Assembly: GCF_014192015.1 (NCBI RefSeq)
Contig: NZ_JACHXJ010000001.1
Location: forward strand, 992,001-1,056,000
Direction of reading: 5' to 3'
Length of the DNA: 64,000 nucleotides
DNA from: Paenibacillus rhizosphaerae
GTDB taxonomy: Bacteria; Bacillota; Bacilli; Paenibacillales; Paenibacillaceae
How positions within the stretch are numbered: position 1 is the first letter of the stretch; each line of letters opens with the position of its first letter. The position numbers and the translations under genes were made by a program. The notes beneath the pieces are model-generated. The model was not told where the DNA came from, did no database searches, and worked only from the letters and a program-made list of their open reading frames with translations. Below are positions 36,088 to 45,126 of this stretch, piece after piece.

Positions 36088-36501
36088 ATGATTTGGTTGT
36101 TGCTGGCAGCCGTTATCGTCATTGGAATATGGCTGCTCCGGAATATCCTGCCTGTCCATGGTCTTACGCCCATCCGTCCCGACGATTTGAAGGTCATCGC
36201 CAGGGATCAGGAAGACATCAAAATGCTGGACGTGAGAGATCCGGTGGATTATTTGCGGGAGCATGAGAACGGCACGGTGAATATTTCTCTCGGCCGGCTG
36301 CCGTATCTTTGGAAAAAGGAACTGTCCACCTCCGAGCCGGTTGTGATTTTGGGCGGCAGCAACCGGCAGAGCAAACAGGCGGCCAGGTTCTTGAAACGGG
36401 TCGGCTTCCGTCAGCTGTACATCATCATGGATGAGCCGGGACGGAAAAACCGGCAGGGCCAGACGGGGACGGCGGTATGCTGCTCCGATTGCTGCCGCTG
36501 A
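36088..36501 (+). CDS. Membrane-anchored rhodanese-fold protein without the catalytic Cys
   Basis: 137 residues, GGGAGGAAAG ribosome site. One N-terminal membrane helix (residues 1-20), then a single rhodanese domain (IKMLDVRDPVDYLREHENGTVNISLGRLPYL). The active-site loop, normally VxYCxSGxRS, reads VVILGGSNRQSKQAA (85-99): the Cys position is Leu88, so sulfur transfer by the usual route is not possible. All four cysteines of the protein sit in the C-terminal tail CCSDCC (131-136). This could be a metal or redox site or a lipid-free anchor. Similar small rhodaneses in Bacillota are uncharacterised. Confidence 0.8.
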   Translation: MIWLLLAAVIVIGIWLLRNILPVHGLTPIRPDDLKVIARDQEDIKMLDVRDPVDYLREHENGTVNISLGRLPYLWKKELSTSEPVVILGGSNRQSKQAARFLKRVGFRQLYIIMDEPGRKNRQGQTGTAVCCSDCCR

Positions 36502-36547
36502 CCGGAATAAGCAATATGCACAGGCATACGGTTGAATTTTGGCCGGC

Positions 36548-36581
36548 AAGCCCTCAAGACAAGGCGTCTTGAGGGCTTTTT
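36548..36581. terminator. Terminator between the rhodanese-like and flavin reductase genes
   Basis: AAGCCCTCAAGAC (36548-36560) and its exact complement (36565-36577) form a 13-bp stem followed by six T. It serves the plus-strand gene and could also stop the converging transcript. Confidence 0.9.
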
Positions 36582-36625
36582 TGTTTTGAAATCACAGGTT
36601 AAATGACGATGCTGGCGAAAAGGGC

Positions 36626-37240
36626 TCAGGTTTCCGACCGGAAGGTCGCTCCGAGCTGCGTTCCCAGGCCGAAGTAGTGACGGAAATTGTAAATGAGCGG
36701 ATTCCAGCGCCTGGGGTCGATATGATGCTCTCCAATAAGGATGTCGTCATGGGCATGGACCCGGACGGCACGGGTTTCAATGATCGCGAAGAAAGGATCG
36801 TATTCCGGCACCGTCATCCGCTGAACCTGTGCTTCAATCTGTATCGGGCATTCAGATATGCGCGTTGGCTGCACCACCTCGGAATCGGCGGCAGTGAAGC
36901 CGCCTGCGGCGAACTTATCCTTTTCGTGCGTGAACCCCATGGCTTCTTTGAACTCAGGAACAACGGTCCTCCCGGTATAGGGGGCGATTCGCTCCACGTT
37001 CTCCCACAGCGGGGCGGAAGGAAGATTGATGACGCACTCCGGGTGATGGGTCAAATTGTCATAAGCTTTGCTGCTCGTTGAGATGCCGAGGATGATGTTG
37101 TCCCCCAGCGCAAAGGAAGACGAGATCGGGCTGATATTGGAGGTATGGTCTTCGTTACGCGTGGTGATCAGAATGACAGGCATGCCATAATATAAAATCT
37201 TCGGTGTGATGGTTCGGGTTTGCGGTTCTGCTGCGGTCAT
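36626..37240 (-). CDS. Flavin reductase family protein
   Basis: 204 residues from ATG 37240 with AAGGAGG upstream; an in-frame start at 37291 would run into the operator. FMN-binding split-barrel fold: ILYYGMPVILITTRNEDHTSNISPISSSFALGDNIILGIS is the typical FMN-binding opening, followed by ECVINLPSAPLWENVERIA. Members reduce FMN with NAD(P)H or act as flavoprotein oxidoreductases; the substrate is unknown. It is divergent from an ArsR-type regulator that probably controls it through the palindrome at 37271-37304. Confidence 0.9.
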   Translation of the reverse strand: MTAAEPQTRTITPKILYYGMPVILITTRNEDHTSNISPISSSFALGDNIILGISTSSKAYDNLTHHPECVINLPSAPLWENVERIAPYTGRTVVPEFKEAMGFTHEKDKFAAGGFTAADSEVVQPTRISECPIQIEAQVQRMTVPEYDPFFAIIETRAVRVHAHDDILIGEHHIDPRRWNPLIYNFRHYFGLGTQLGATFRSET

Positions 37241-37270
37241 TTGGCAAACGCCTCCTTGTTGAAATGTACT

Positions 37271-37304
37271 TGAACATTGTAACCGGTTCATATTACAATG
37301 TTCA
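37271..37304. promoter_or_regulatory. Palindromic operator between flavin reductase and ArsR-type genes
   Basis: TGAACATTGTAA (37271-37282) and its perfect complement TTACAATGTTCA (37293-37304) around a 10-base spacer. It lies centrally in the 95-base divergent gap, 31 bases from each start codon, so one dimeric repressor could block both promoters. Confidence 0.8.
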
Positions 37305-37335
37305 TCGAAATGTGGAATGCAAAGGAGGGGGCAGG

Positions 37336-38025
37336 ATGAAAGCAGGACCGATTGCGGCTCATCCCGCGGCCATGATCAGCGATCCTTCACGTGCGGCGAT
37401 GCTGACCGCCATGATGGACGGGAGGTTCCATCCGGCGAGCGAACTGGCCTATATGGCGGGGATCACCCCGCAGACGGCGAGTTACCACCTGGCCAAGCTG
37501 GAAGAAGCGGGGATGGTCGCCATGCACAAGCAGGGAAGGCACCGGTATTACGGTTTGAAAAGCCATGACGTGGCCGCCGTCGTAGAGACGCTGCTATTGC
37601 TTGCGCCGCCGGTTGAGATCAAGTCGCTGAGGCAGTCCGAGGAAAACCGCCACCTGCGGCAGGCAAGAACCTGTTATGATCATGTCGCCGGAGACCTGGG
37701 CATCCGCCTGAGGGACGCGATGATCGAGGCCGGCGTAATCCGTGAGGAAGCGGACGCCTTTGCGATTACCGGGGAAGGAGCCGCCTTCTTCGAACATCTG
37801 GGCATCGATGTGGGGGCCGTCCGGAAAAAGCGGCGCAGCTTCTGCAGCAAATGCTTGGATTGGAGCGAGCGGACGCCGCATTTGGCCGGCTCGCTGGGCA
37901 GTGCTTTGCTTGAACGGCTGCTCGAGCTTCGGTGGCTGCGGCGCATGGAAGGGACGCGCGCGCTGCGCATTACCGATGAGGGGATCCGCGGACTGCGGGA
38001 GACTTTTCATATCGAGATCCCTTGA
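37336..38025 (+). CDS. ArsR family winged-helix transcriptional regulator
   Basis: 229 residues from ATG 37336 behind AAAGGAGG; a TTG-type start at 37264 would include the operator and is unlikely. The N-terminal winged helix (ISDPSRAAMLTAMMDGRFHPASELAYMAGITPQTASYHLAKLEEAGMVAMHKQGRHRYYGL, two sections) is followed by an unusual about 130-residue C-terminal extension with CSKCLDWSERTPHLAGSLG, a segment seen in larger ArsR-like regulators. The CSKC pair may sense metal or oxidants. It probably represses itself and the divergent flavin reductase. Confidence 0.9.
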   Translation: MKAGPIAAHPAAMISDPSRAAMLTAMMDGRFHPASELAYMAGITPQTASYHLAKLEEAGMVAMHKQGRHRYYGLKSHDVAAVVETLLLLAPPVEIKSLRQSEENRHLRQARTCYDHVAGDLGIRLRDAMIEAGVIREEADAFAITGEGAAFFEHLGIDVGAVRKKRRSFCSKCLDWSERTPHLAGSLGSALLERLLELRWLRRMEGTRALRITDEGIRGLRETFHIEIP

Positions 38026-38036
38026 ACCTGAATTTC

Positions 38037-38092
38037 AAACGATCCGTGTAATGCGGCTCAGTAACGAGCCGCCGCTGCCGGGTCGTTTTTTC
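38037..38092 (+). terminator. Terminator of the ArsR-type gene
   Basis: AAACGATCC (38037-38045) pairs with GGGTCGTTT (38080-38088, one T-G pair), enclosing a second hairpin CGGCTC/GAGCCG, and runs into six T. The remaining gap to 38315 shows no gene. Confidence 0.65.
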
Positions 38093-38315
38093 GTGTCGGC
38101 TCGATGCCGCTGCAGGTTTGTAGACATCGGTTTCGAACCCGGCTATCAGACCTTCCTGATGTTTTTTCCGGAGACCGACGAATTTTCAGATCCCGCCGCA
38201 ACAAGAAAAAACGGCAGTGCGACCACGAATAACGGCGATTGTGAAGGGAACATGGGCTGGTTACAATTCAGTACATGACGAACGCCAATATCAACGATCA
38301 TGGAGGGTGGCAGCG

Positions 38316-39503
38316 ATGAAGCAGGTGAAGGACGAGGTCATCAAGAATTCAGGGAGGTATAAGGAGGACTCCGGGCTTACGCGGGAAAGGTGCCTGGAGG
38401 CTATGGAATTTATTCGGCGCCAGGTGGACCGGAATCTTCAGACCTTTCAAGACACGTTTCCATCGGAGGCCAGTACAAATCTGGTATACCGGCAGACGGG
38501 AAATACCGAGTGGACACCGGCATTCTGGACCGGGATGCTGTGGCTCGCTTACGAAACGACCGGCGATGCCAAATATCGCGCCGCCGCGGAAAGCCAGCTG
38601 GACAGCTACCGCAGGAGGGTGGAGGAACGGCGCTACACGGACACACATGATTTAGGATTCCTCTATACGCTCTCCTGCGTGGCATCCTACAAGCTGACCG
38701 GCAACGAAGAGGCCAAGACGCTCGCCGTGCAGGCAGCCGATCTGCTGATGGAGCGTTACTGGGACAAGGCGGGGATCATCCAGGCTTGGGGGAACCTGCA
38801 GGATCCGAGGCAGCAGGGGAGGATCATCATTGACTGCCTGATGAATCTGCCGCTGCTGTATTGGGCATCGGACGTGACCGGTAACCCCAAATATAAGGCT
38901 GCGGCCGAGTCTCACGCCCGGAAATCGGCGGAACACCTCATTCGGGAGGATGCGTCCAGTTATCATACCTTTTATATGGATATCGCAACGGGACAGCCGA
39001 AGTACGGCTCCACCGCGCAGGGTCATGCGGACGATTCGTGCTGGTCGCGCGGACAGGCGTGGGGGATCTACGGCTTTCCGCTCTCCTATCGCTATACCGG
39101 CGATCACAGGTATCTGCAGTTGACGGCCAGGCTGGCGAATTACTTCCTGAACCGGCTTCCGCAGGACGAGGTGTGCTACTGGGATCTCGTATTTACGGAA
39201 GGGGATGAGGAGCGGGACAGCTCCGCGGCGGCCATAGCGGTCTGCGGCCTGATCGAAACGGCGGCGCATCTGCCTCTGACCGATCCACTGAAACGGCTGT
39301 ACGAAAATGCCGCACTGCGGATATTGAAATCCCTGGTCGATCATTATATGACCTGGCACGAGCCGGAGTCAAACGGCATTCTGCTGCATGCCGTATACAG
39401 CAAGCCGGGCGGAAACGGCGTCGACGAGTGCTGCATCTGGGGCGACTATTACATGTACGAGGCGCTGGTTCGCGTAACCCGGGACTGGAAGCCGTATTGG
39501 TAG
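38316..39503 (+). CDS. GH88 unsaturated glucuronyl/galacturonyl hydrolase
   Basis: 395 residues from ATG 38316 with GGAGGGTGG upstream; in-frame starts further up have no ribosome site. No signal peptide. Asp112 in DTHDLGFLY and Asp173 in IIIDCLMNLPLL are 61 residues apart, as are Asp88 and Asp149 of the Bacillus GL1 unsaturated glucuronyl hydrolase. The GHADDSCWSRGQAWGIYGF motif is characteristic. It removes 4,5-unsaturated uronic acid from oligosaccharides made by polysaccharide lyases (glycosaminoglycan, gellan or pectin type). Sixteen bases before the GH29 gene, it is the first gene of locus 2. Confidence 0.93.
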   Translation: MKQVKDEVIKNSGRYKEDSGLTRERCLEAMEFIRRQVDRNLQTFQDTFPSEASTNLVYRQTGNTEWTPAFWTGMLWLAYETTGDAKYRAAAESQLDSYRRRVEERRYTDTHDLGFLYTLSCVASYKLTGNEEAKTLAVQAADLLMERYWDKAGIIQAWGNLQDPRQQGRIIIDCLMNLPLLYWASDVTGNPKYKAAAESHARKSAEHLIREDASSYHTFYMDIATGQPKYGSTAQGHADDSCWSRGQAWGIYGFPLSYRYTGDHRYLQLTARLANYFLNRLPQDEVCYWDLVFTEGDEERDSSAAAIAVCGLIETAAHLPLTDPLKRLYENAALRILKSLVDHYMTWHEPESNGILLHAVYSKPGGNGVDECCIWGDYYMYEALVRVTRDWKPYW

Positions 39504-39518
39504 AAGGGGGCCATACGT

Positions 39519-41252
39519 ATGGGAGAGCAAGAAGTGCAAAAGAGAAGCGGTCCGGCCACGGCATGGTGGACGGATGCGAGGTTTGGCATGTTCATCCACT
39601 GGGGACTGTACGCAGCGCTGGCCAAAGGCGAGTGGGTCATGTACGCCGATAAGATCCCCGTCCGCGAGTACGAGAAGCTGGCCGGGGAGTTTAATCCGCA
39701 GCAGTTTGACGCGGCATCCTGGGTACAGCTGGCCAAAGACGCAGGGATGAAATATATCGTCATTACGGCCAAGCATCATGACGGGTTTGCGATGTTCCAT
39801 TCTATGGCCGATCCCTTCAACATCGTGGACGCGACGCCGTTTGGGCGCGATCCGATGAAGGAGCTTGCCGAGGCGTGCCGCGAGGCGGGAATCGTTCTCT
39901 GCTTTTACTATTCGCATGTGATTGACTGGCACCATCCCCATTCGCTGCACAAAGAGCATAACAACACCTGGGATTACAAGCTGGAGGAGAAGCACTTTCC
40001 CGAATACTGGGAAGGCAAAGCGAAGCCGCAGCTGAAGGAACTGCTCACTTCTTACGGGCCGGTCGGCCTGCTCTGGTTTGATACGGCGGGCGGGTTATCG
40101 GAAGCGGACAGCTGCGATATCGTGGCCTTTGTGAAAGGACTGCAGCCGGACTGCCTCATTAATTCCAGGGTGTCGCACTTTATCGGCATGGGCGATTATG
40201 TCTCCAAGGGCGATAACGAAATCGGGATGAGCGGTGAAGATCAGCGGCCGTGGGAAACGCCGATGACCCTGAACCAGTCATGGGGGTATACGACCCGCGA
40301 CCAGGTTTGGAAGACGGCGGAGGCGGTGATCAAGAAACTGGTAAACGTCATCGGCAAGGGCGGCAACCTGCTCTTGAACGTCGGCCCAACGCCGGAAGGG
40401 ACGATACCGGAGCTGTCCGCGGAGCGTCTGCGGGAGGTTGGAGAATGGACACGGCGAAACAGCGATGCCATTTACGGCACCGAGGGCAGCCCGTTTCCGA
40501 CCGAACTGGAATTTGGTGCGGTGACAACCCGTCCGGGACGGGTCTACGTGCACGTTCATAACGACAAATGGCCTGCGGACGGCTTGGTGATGAACGGCAT
40601 TCGTGGCGAGGTATTGCGTATTTACTGCCTGGCCGACCCGCAGAAAAAAGAGCTGGCGTTCCGGCAAACGGTTGATGCGGCGCTCGATCTGCACGTGCTC
40701 AAGGTGGAGCTTCCATCCGAACCGGTTGACGAGCATGTGACGGTTATTGCCCTGGAAATGGCCGGAGAGCCTAATTTCGACCGGACGTTAACGCAGCTTG
40801 ACGGCGGCCGGCTGCAGCTGGATGTCCCCCAAGCCAGCGTAACCCTTGTCAGGGAGGAGGAAGATGCAGAAGGGATACCGGCGCTGCGGCAGGCGGAGTG
40901 GACCTTCAAGCTCGTTCAGCCGGGTACCTATGAATTGATGCTGATCAGCTTCAAGCGGCACGATCAGGATTGGCCCGGGCTGTATCCGGAACCGGTCATC
41001 CTGGAAACGGATGGGGGCTGTCTGGTCACTGATCCGGCGGAAGACGGAGAAGATCCGGATTCGCCATCATGCCAGCATCCCTACATCCCGATTCGATCCC
41101 GGTTGGGGCAATGGACGTGGTTGGAGCCCGGAATCCATACGCTAACGCTCCGAACCTCCAAGCTGAAGGACCCGTCTCCCCAATTCACGGAAATCTGGCA
41201 TGCCGACGCGGTAAAGCTGCGTGCCATAAGGCTTGTGCGGGTCCAGGATTAG
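39519..41252 (+). CDS. GH29 alpha-L-fucosidase
   Basis: 577 residues, no signal peptide, so cytosolic. N-terminal GH29 barrel: WWTDARFGMFIHWGLYA, KYIVITAKHHDGFAMF, nucleophile Asp188 in GLLWFDTAGG, then NSRVSHFIGMGDY and GKGGNLLLNVGPTPEG. C-terminal beta-sandwich regions follow from about residue 340, the last resembling a carbohydrate-binding module (PGTYELMLISFKRHDQDWP, GIHTLTLRTSK). It cleaves alpha-L-fucose from glycans. Together with GH88 and the adjacent importer this points to imported, fucose- and uronate-containing oligosaccharides. The acid/base residue is not conserved enough across the family to assign by eye. Confidence 0.93.
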   Translation: MGEQEVQKRSGPATAWWTDARFGMFIHWGLYAALAKGEWVMYADKIPVREYEKLAGEFNPQQFDAASWVQLAKDAGMKYIVITAKHHDGFAMFHSMADPFNIVDATPFGRDPMKELAEACREAGIVLCFYYSHVIDWHHPHSLHKEHNNTWDYKLEEKHFPEYWEGKAKPQLKELLTSYGPVGLLWFDTAGGLSEADSCDIVAFVKGLQPDCLINSRVSHFIGMGDYVSKGDNEIGMSGEDQRPWETPMTLNQSWGYTTRDQVWKTAEAVIKKLVNVIGKGGNLLLNVGPTPEGTIPELSAERLREVGEWTRRNSDAIYGTEGSPFPTELEFGAVTTRPGRVYVHVHNDKWPADGLVMNGIRGEVLRIYCLADPQKKELAFRQTVDAALDLHVLKVELPSEPVDEHVTVIALEMAGEPNFDRTLTQLDGGRLQLDVPQASVTLVREEEDAEGIPALRQAEWTFKLVQPGTYELMLISFKRHDQDWPGLYPEPVILETDGGCLVTDPAEDGEDPDSPSCQHPYIPIRSRLGQWTWLEPGIHTLTLRTSKLKDPSPQFTEIWHADAVKLRAIRLVRVQD

Positions 41253-41311
41253 CCTCCGGATGAAGAAAAGTTAAGGCATCATTAAAAAGATCAGTCCGTC
41301 ATCTTACGAAA

Positions 41312-41340
41312 ATACTGCGCTCCTTTCAAAGCGGCAGTAT
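41312..41340. promoter_or_regulatory. Inverted repeat upstream of the second importer
   Basis: ATACTGC-GCT (41312-41321) pairs with AGC-GCAGTAT (41330-41340, one bulged G). It may be an operator or a weak terminator of the GH29 transcript, though no T-run follows. Confidence 0.35.
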
Positions 41341-41343
41341 CGC

Positions 41344-41367
41344 GGGAACTGGCAGGTTCCCTATACT
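41344..41367 (+). promoter_or_regulatory. Promoter region with palindrome before the LplA-type gene
   Basis: GGGAAC (41344-41349) and GTTCCC (41356-41361) form a palindrome directly before a TATACT -10 element (41362-41367). A regulator bound here would sit in the -35/-10 spacer. The -35 is not clear. Confidence 0.45.
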
Positions 41368-41438
41368 TTGGGTACCGGCAGCTTCACATTAAATCAGAGT
41401 CCGGTCAACTGGGCTTATTTCAAAAAGGAGGCGCTTAC

Positions 41439-43064
41439 ATGAGAAAAAAAGCAGCTAAACAATGGGGCACTGCATTGCTTGCAGCCGCTCTGGTTCTGTC
41501 GCTCGCAGCCTGCGGCGGCACCTCGGGGAACGATCAAGCAAAAGGGGAGGCGTCCACAAGCGGGAAAACGGCCGAACCGGAAAAATTAACCCACCTGACC
41601 TATTGGGTGAGCATGCACCCCGCTGCAGCCGCCCAAATGAAAACGTACGCGGAAATGGGCATGTATAAGGAACTGGAACGGATTACTGGCGTTAAAGTGG
41701 ACTTCCAGCATCCGCCAACCGACTCCACCCAGGCTCAGGAGCAGTTCAACCTCATGATGGTCTCCGAGAAACTGCCGGACGTGATCGAAACGTCATGGAT
41801 CGGATATCCGGGGGGACCGGAGAAGGCGATCCAGGACAACAAAATTATTAAGCTGAACGATTTGATCGAACAAAATGCGCCGAACTTGAAAAAACTGCTG
41901 GATGAGCATCCTGACTGGAAAAAGCAGGTGACCACCGACGACGGAAGCCTCTATATGTTCCCGTTCTTCCGCGGCGGCGATAAAGTCCGTGTCTTCTACG
42001 GCCCGTCGATCCGCAAGGATTGGCTCGACAAGCTCGGCCTTCAGATGCCGACGACGATCGACGAATGGCATGAAGTGCTCAAGGCGTTTAAGGAGAAGGA
42101 TCCGAACGGCAACGGGAAGGCCGATGAAATTCCGCTGTACTTTACGAAGGACGATATCGGCACGGACGCGCCTTTCCTTGGTGCATGGGGCATCAACTAC
42201 GGCTTCTACCAGATCGACAACAGCGTCAAGTACGGGCCGATCCAACCGGAGTATAAGGAATTCCTGGCCACGATGAACCAATGGTATAAGGAAGGGCTGC
42301 TCGACAAGGATTTCGCCGCTCCGAACGACAAGCTGTTCGATGCGAAGATGACCGGCAATCAGCTGGGCGCCGCTCCAACGTATAACGGCGGAGGTATCGG
42401 CAAGTACGCCAACCTGATGAAGGATAAGGATCCGAAATTCAACCTCGTGGCCGCTCCATATCCGGTACTGAATAAAGGCGATAAGCCGATTTGGGGACAA
42501 AAGGATTTCGCCACGAACGGCATCGGTGCCGCCATCTCGACCAGCAATACGAACCCGACCGAAACAGTCAAGTGGCTGGACTATGCCTACGGAGAACAGG
42601 GCAATCTCTTGTTCAACTACGGCAAAGAGGGAGAAGCGTATACGATGAAGGACGGCAAGGCGGTCTTCCTGCCTGAGGTGCTGAACCCGCCGAGCGGCGT
42701 CAGCCTGCAGCAGTCCTTCGCGAAGCATAACCGTTCGACGTGGAGCGCGCCGTTCGTGCTTAGCGATGAATTCCAAATGCAGTATTTGGCCCTCCCGAAC
42801 CAGAAGGATGCCTTGACCGTATGGTCCCAGCCGACCGGGGAACGCAAAATGCCGCTCGTGACGCCGACCAAGGACGAGAGCTCCCAGTTCGCTTCGATCA
42901 TGACGGACATCAACACTTATAAGGACGAGATGTTCCTCAAGTTCATCATGGGCGCGGAGCCGATCGACAACTTCGATAAGTACGTGAAGAAAATCGAGGC
43001 GATGGGCATTAACGACGCGATCAAAATCCAGCAGTCGGCTCTGGACCGGTTCAATAAGCGTTAA
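41439..43064 (+). CDS. Substrate-binding lipoprotein, LplA/YtcQ type
   Basis: 541 residues, AAAAAGGAGG ribosome site. Signal peptide with lipobox LAACG (Cys about 25). The long binding-protein type (over 500 residues) shows LTYWVSMHPAAAAQMKTYAEM, KLPDVIETSWIGYPGG, GPSIRKDWLDKLGLQMPTTIDEWHEVLKAF with a calcium-binding-like DPNGNGKAD loop, and IGAAISTSNTNP. It feeds the permeases at 43167 and 44152. Together with GH88 and GH29 upstream it should bring in uronate- or fucose-containing oligosaccharides. Confidence 0.93.
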   Translation: MRKKAAKQWGTALLAAALVLSLAACGGTSGNDQAKGEASTSGKTAEPEKLTHLTYWVSMHPAAAAQMKTYAEMGMYKELERITGVKVDFQHPPTDSTQAQEQFNLMMVSEKLPDVIETSWIGYPGGPEKAIQDNKIIKLNDLIEQNAPNLKKLLDEHPDWKKQVTTDDGSLYMFPFFRGGDKVRVFYGPSIRKDWLDKLGLQMPTTIDEWHEVLKAFKEKDPNGNGKADEIPLYFTKDDIGTDAPFLGAWGINYGFYQIDNSVKYGPIQPEYKEFLATMNQWYKEGLLDKDFAAPNDKLFDAKMTGNQLGAAPTYNGGGIGKYANLMKDKDPKFNLVAAPYPVLNKGDKPIWGQKDFATNGIGAAISTSNTNPTETVKWLDYAYGEQGNLLFNYGKEGEAYTMKDGKAVFLPEVLNPPSGVSLQQSFAKHNRSTWSAPFVLSDEFQMQYLALPNQKDALTVWSQPTGERKMPLVTPTKDESSQFASIMTDINTYKDEMFLKFIMGAEPIDNFDKYVKKIEAMGINDAIKIQQSALDRFNKR

Positions 43065-43166
43065 TAGCAAATACAGAAGGCGGCGAAGATGCCGGGCAGG
43101 GGATGTCCGCTTCCCGGCTCGCCCCTTGTTTTAACACCACAATCCGCAGGAAAGGCAGGGGGTTAC

Positions 43167-44138
43167 ATGTGGCAGGTAACCGATAAGAAACTGATGAAGA
43201 AGCGCCCGCTGCGCAGCCGGACCGATCTAACCACGGGGCAAACCATCCGTAAGGATCTCCGCCGAAACTGGATCATTTATATCATGGCGCTCCCCGTCAT
43301 CGCGTATTATTTGATCTTTCATTACGGACCGATGTACGGTCTCCTGATCGCCTTTAAGGATTATTCGCCGGCACAAGGGATCTGGGGAAGCCCGTGGGTC
43401 GGCTTCAAGCATTTTGACAGCTTTTTTAACGGCATTTATTTCTGGAGGCTTATCCGTAATACGGTCCTGATTAATTTCTATGATCTGCTGTTTGGTTTTC
43501 CGGCGGCGATCCTGCTGGCGCTGCTCCTGAACGAGATCCGCAAAATGGCGTTCAAGCGATTCGTGCAGACGATCTCCTATTTGCCGCATTTCATTTCGAT
43601 CGTCGTGGTTGCGGGGATGATGTTTGACTTTCTAAGCCGTGACGGATTGATCAATCAGCTGCTGGGCTTCATCGGCGTCGATCCGATCGATTTTCTGAAG
43701 GAGGCCGGCTGGTTCCGTTTCATCTTCGTATCTTCCGGCATTTGGCAGGGCATCGGCTGGGGCTCCATCATCTATTTGGCGTCGATCGCCAATATCGACC
43801 CGACGCTGTATGAGGCGGCCAAAATCGACGGCGCTAGCCGCTGGAGACAAACGTTCCATATCACCATTCCGGGCATCATGCCCACGATTGTCATCATGCT
43901 CATTCTGAACATGGGGCACATGCTGTCGGTGGGCAGCGAGAAGGTGCTTCTGCTGTACAATCCGCTGACTTACGAAACGGCCGATGTCATTTCCACTTAT
44001 GTATACCGAAAAGGGATTTTGGAGGCGAGCTACAGCTTTACCGCGGCGGTCGGCCTGTTCAATTCCGTCATCAGCCTGATTCTGATCGTGTCGGCGAATG
44101 CCATCAGCAAGCGCGTATCCGAAAACAAACTGTGGTAG
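43167..44138 (+). CDS. Sugar ABC permease, LplB type
   Basis: 323 residues from ATG 43167 after GGCAGGGGG; an ATG at 43089 is in frame but gives a low-quality proline/glycine-rich lead. Six membrane helices, the LplB start (WIIYIMALPVIAYYLIFHYGPMYGLLIAFKDY) and EAA loop ANIDPTLYEAAKIDGASRWRQ. It pairs with the following permease. Confidence 0.93.
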   Translation: MWQVTDKKLMKKRPLRSRTDLTTGQTIRKDLRRNWIIYIMALPVIAYYLIFHYGPMYGLLIAFKDYSPAQGIWGSPWVGFKHFDSFFNGIYFWRLIRNTVLINFYDLLFGFPAAILLALLLNEIRKMAFKRFVQTISYLPHFISIVVVAGMMFDFLSRDGLINQLLGFIGVDPIDFLKEAGWFRFIFVSSGIWQGIGWGSIIYLASIANIDPTLYEAAKIDGASRWRQTFHITIPGIMPTIVIMLILNMGHMLSVGSEKVLLLYNPLTYETADVISTYVYRKGILEASYSFTAAVGLFNSVISLILIVSANAISKRVSENKLW

Positions 44139-44151
44139 GAGGAATCATCCG

Positions 44152-45030
44152 ATGATTGCACAAACGAATGGCGAAAAGGTATTCGGCGTGATCAATACGC
44201 TGCTGATGCTGCTGCTCTGCTTCGTTACACTGTATCCGTTTCTATATGTATTATTCGCTTCATTGAGCGACGCGGCGAGCTTTATCCAGCACCGGGGCAT
44301 CCTCCTGCGCCCGCTCGGATTTAACTTCGATGCTTATAAGGCCGTCTTCAAGAACCCGATGATTACAAGCGGGTACCGGAATACGCTGTTTTACGTAGCC
44401 GCAGGAACGGCCATTAACCTGTTTATGACGGCTCTGGGGGCTTATGTGCTGTCGCGCCGAAACCTGTATTTTAAAAACCTGATGATGTTTGCGATCGTCC
44501 TGACGATGGTATTCAGCGGCGGACTGATCCCGACGTACATCCTCGTCGGCAAGCTCGGCATGATGAATACGCCCTGGGCGCTGCTGATCCCGGGAGCGAT
44601 CTCCACGTTTAACCTGATCATTATGCGGACGGCGTTCCAGGGCGTACCCGTGTCGCTCGAAGAATCGGCCAAAATCGACGGAGCCGGCGAGATGACCATT
44701 CTGTTCCGAATCGTCATTCCGCTGTCGATGCCGGTCATCGCGGTCATGATTCTTTGGTATGCGGTTGGGCACTGGAACTCGTATTTTTCGGCGCTGGTGT
44801 ATTTGCGTGACCGGACCATGTACCCGCTGCAGCTGGTTTTGCGCGAAATTCTCATCGCCAATTCCACCGATTCCATGTCCACCGGCGTCGCTGCGGACGA
44901 CAAGTATGCGATCGGCGAAACGATCAAATACGCGACCATCATCGTATCAACCCTGCCGATTATCTGCCTGTATCCGTTCCTGCAGAAGTATTTCGTCAAA
45001 GGGGTGCTGATCGGCGCCATCAAGGAATAA
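44152..45030 (+). CDS. Sugar ABC permease, LplC/YtcP type
   Basis: 292 residues from ATG 44152 with AGGAGG upstream. Six membrane helices; EAA loop SLEESAKIDGAGEMTILFRIVIPLSMP; ends with the usual YPFLQKYFVKGVLIGAIKE. No ATPase gene follows; the next gene is the AraC-type regulator. Confidence 0.93.
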   Translation: MIAQTNGEKVFGVINTLLMLLLCFVTLYPFLYVLFASLSDAASFIQHRGILLRPLGFNFDAYKAVFKNPMITSGYRNTLFYVAAGTAINLFMTALGAYVLSRRNLYFKNLMMFAIVLTMVFSGGLIPTYILVGKLGMMNTPWALLIPGAISTFNLIIMRTAFQGVPVSLEESAKIDGAGEMTILFRIVIPLSMPVIAVMILWYAVGHWNSYFSALVYLRDRTMYPLQLVLREILIANSTDSMSTGVAADDKYAIGETIKYATIIVSTLPIICLYPFLQKYFVKGVLIGAIKE

Positions 45031-45126
45031 AAAACTGCCCGGAGCCCTGTCCCTTGCATTATAATGAACATACAAGTTTCATGGATGCGCATGTCGGTCG
45101 ATACATGAACAAGGTAGGGGGAATGC

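Noticed and set aside
41793..43070. 425-codon minus-strand ORF opposite the LplA-type gene
   Set aside because: Shadow of a complete binding-protein gene; no start signals.
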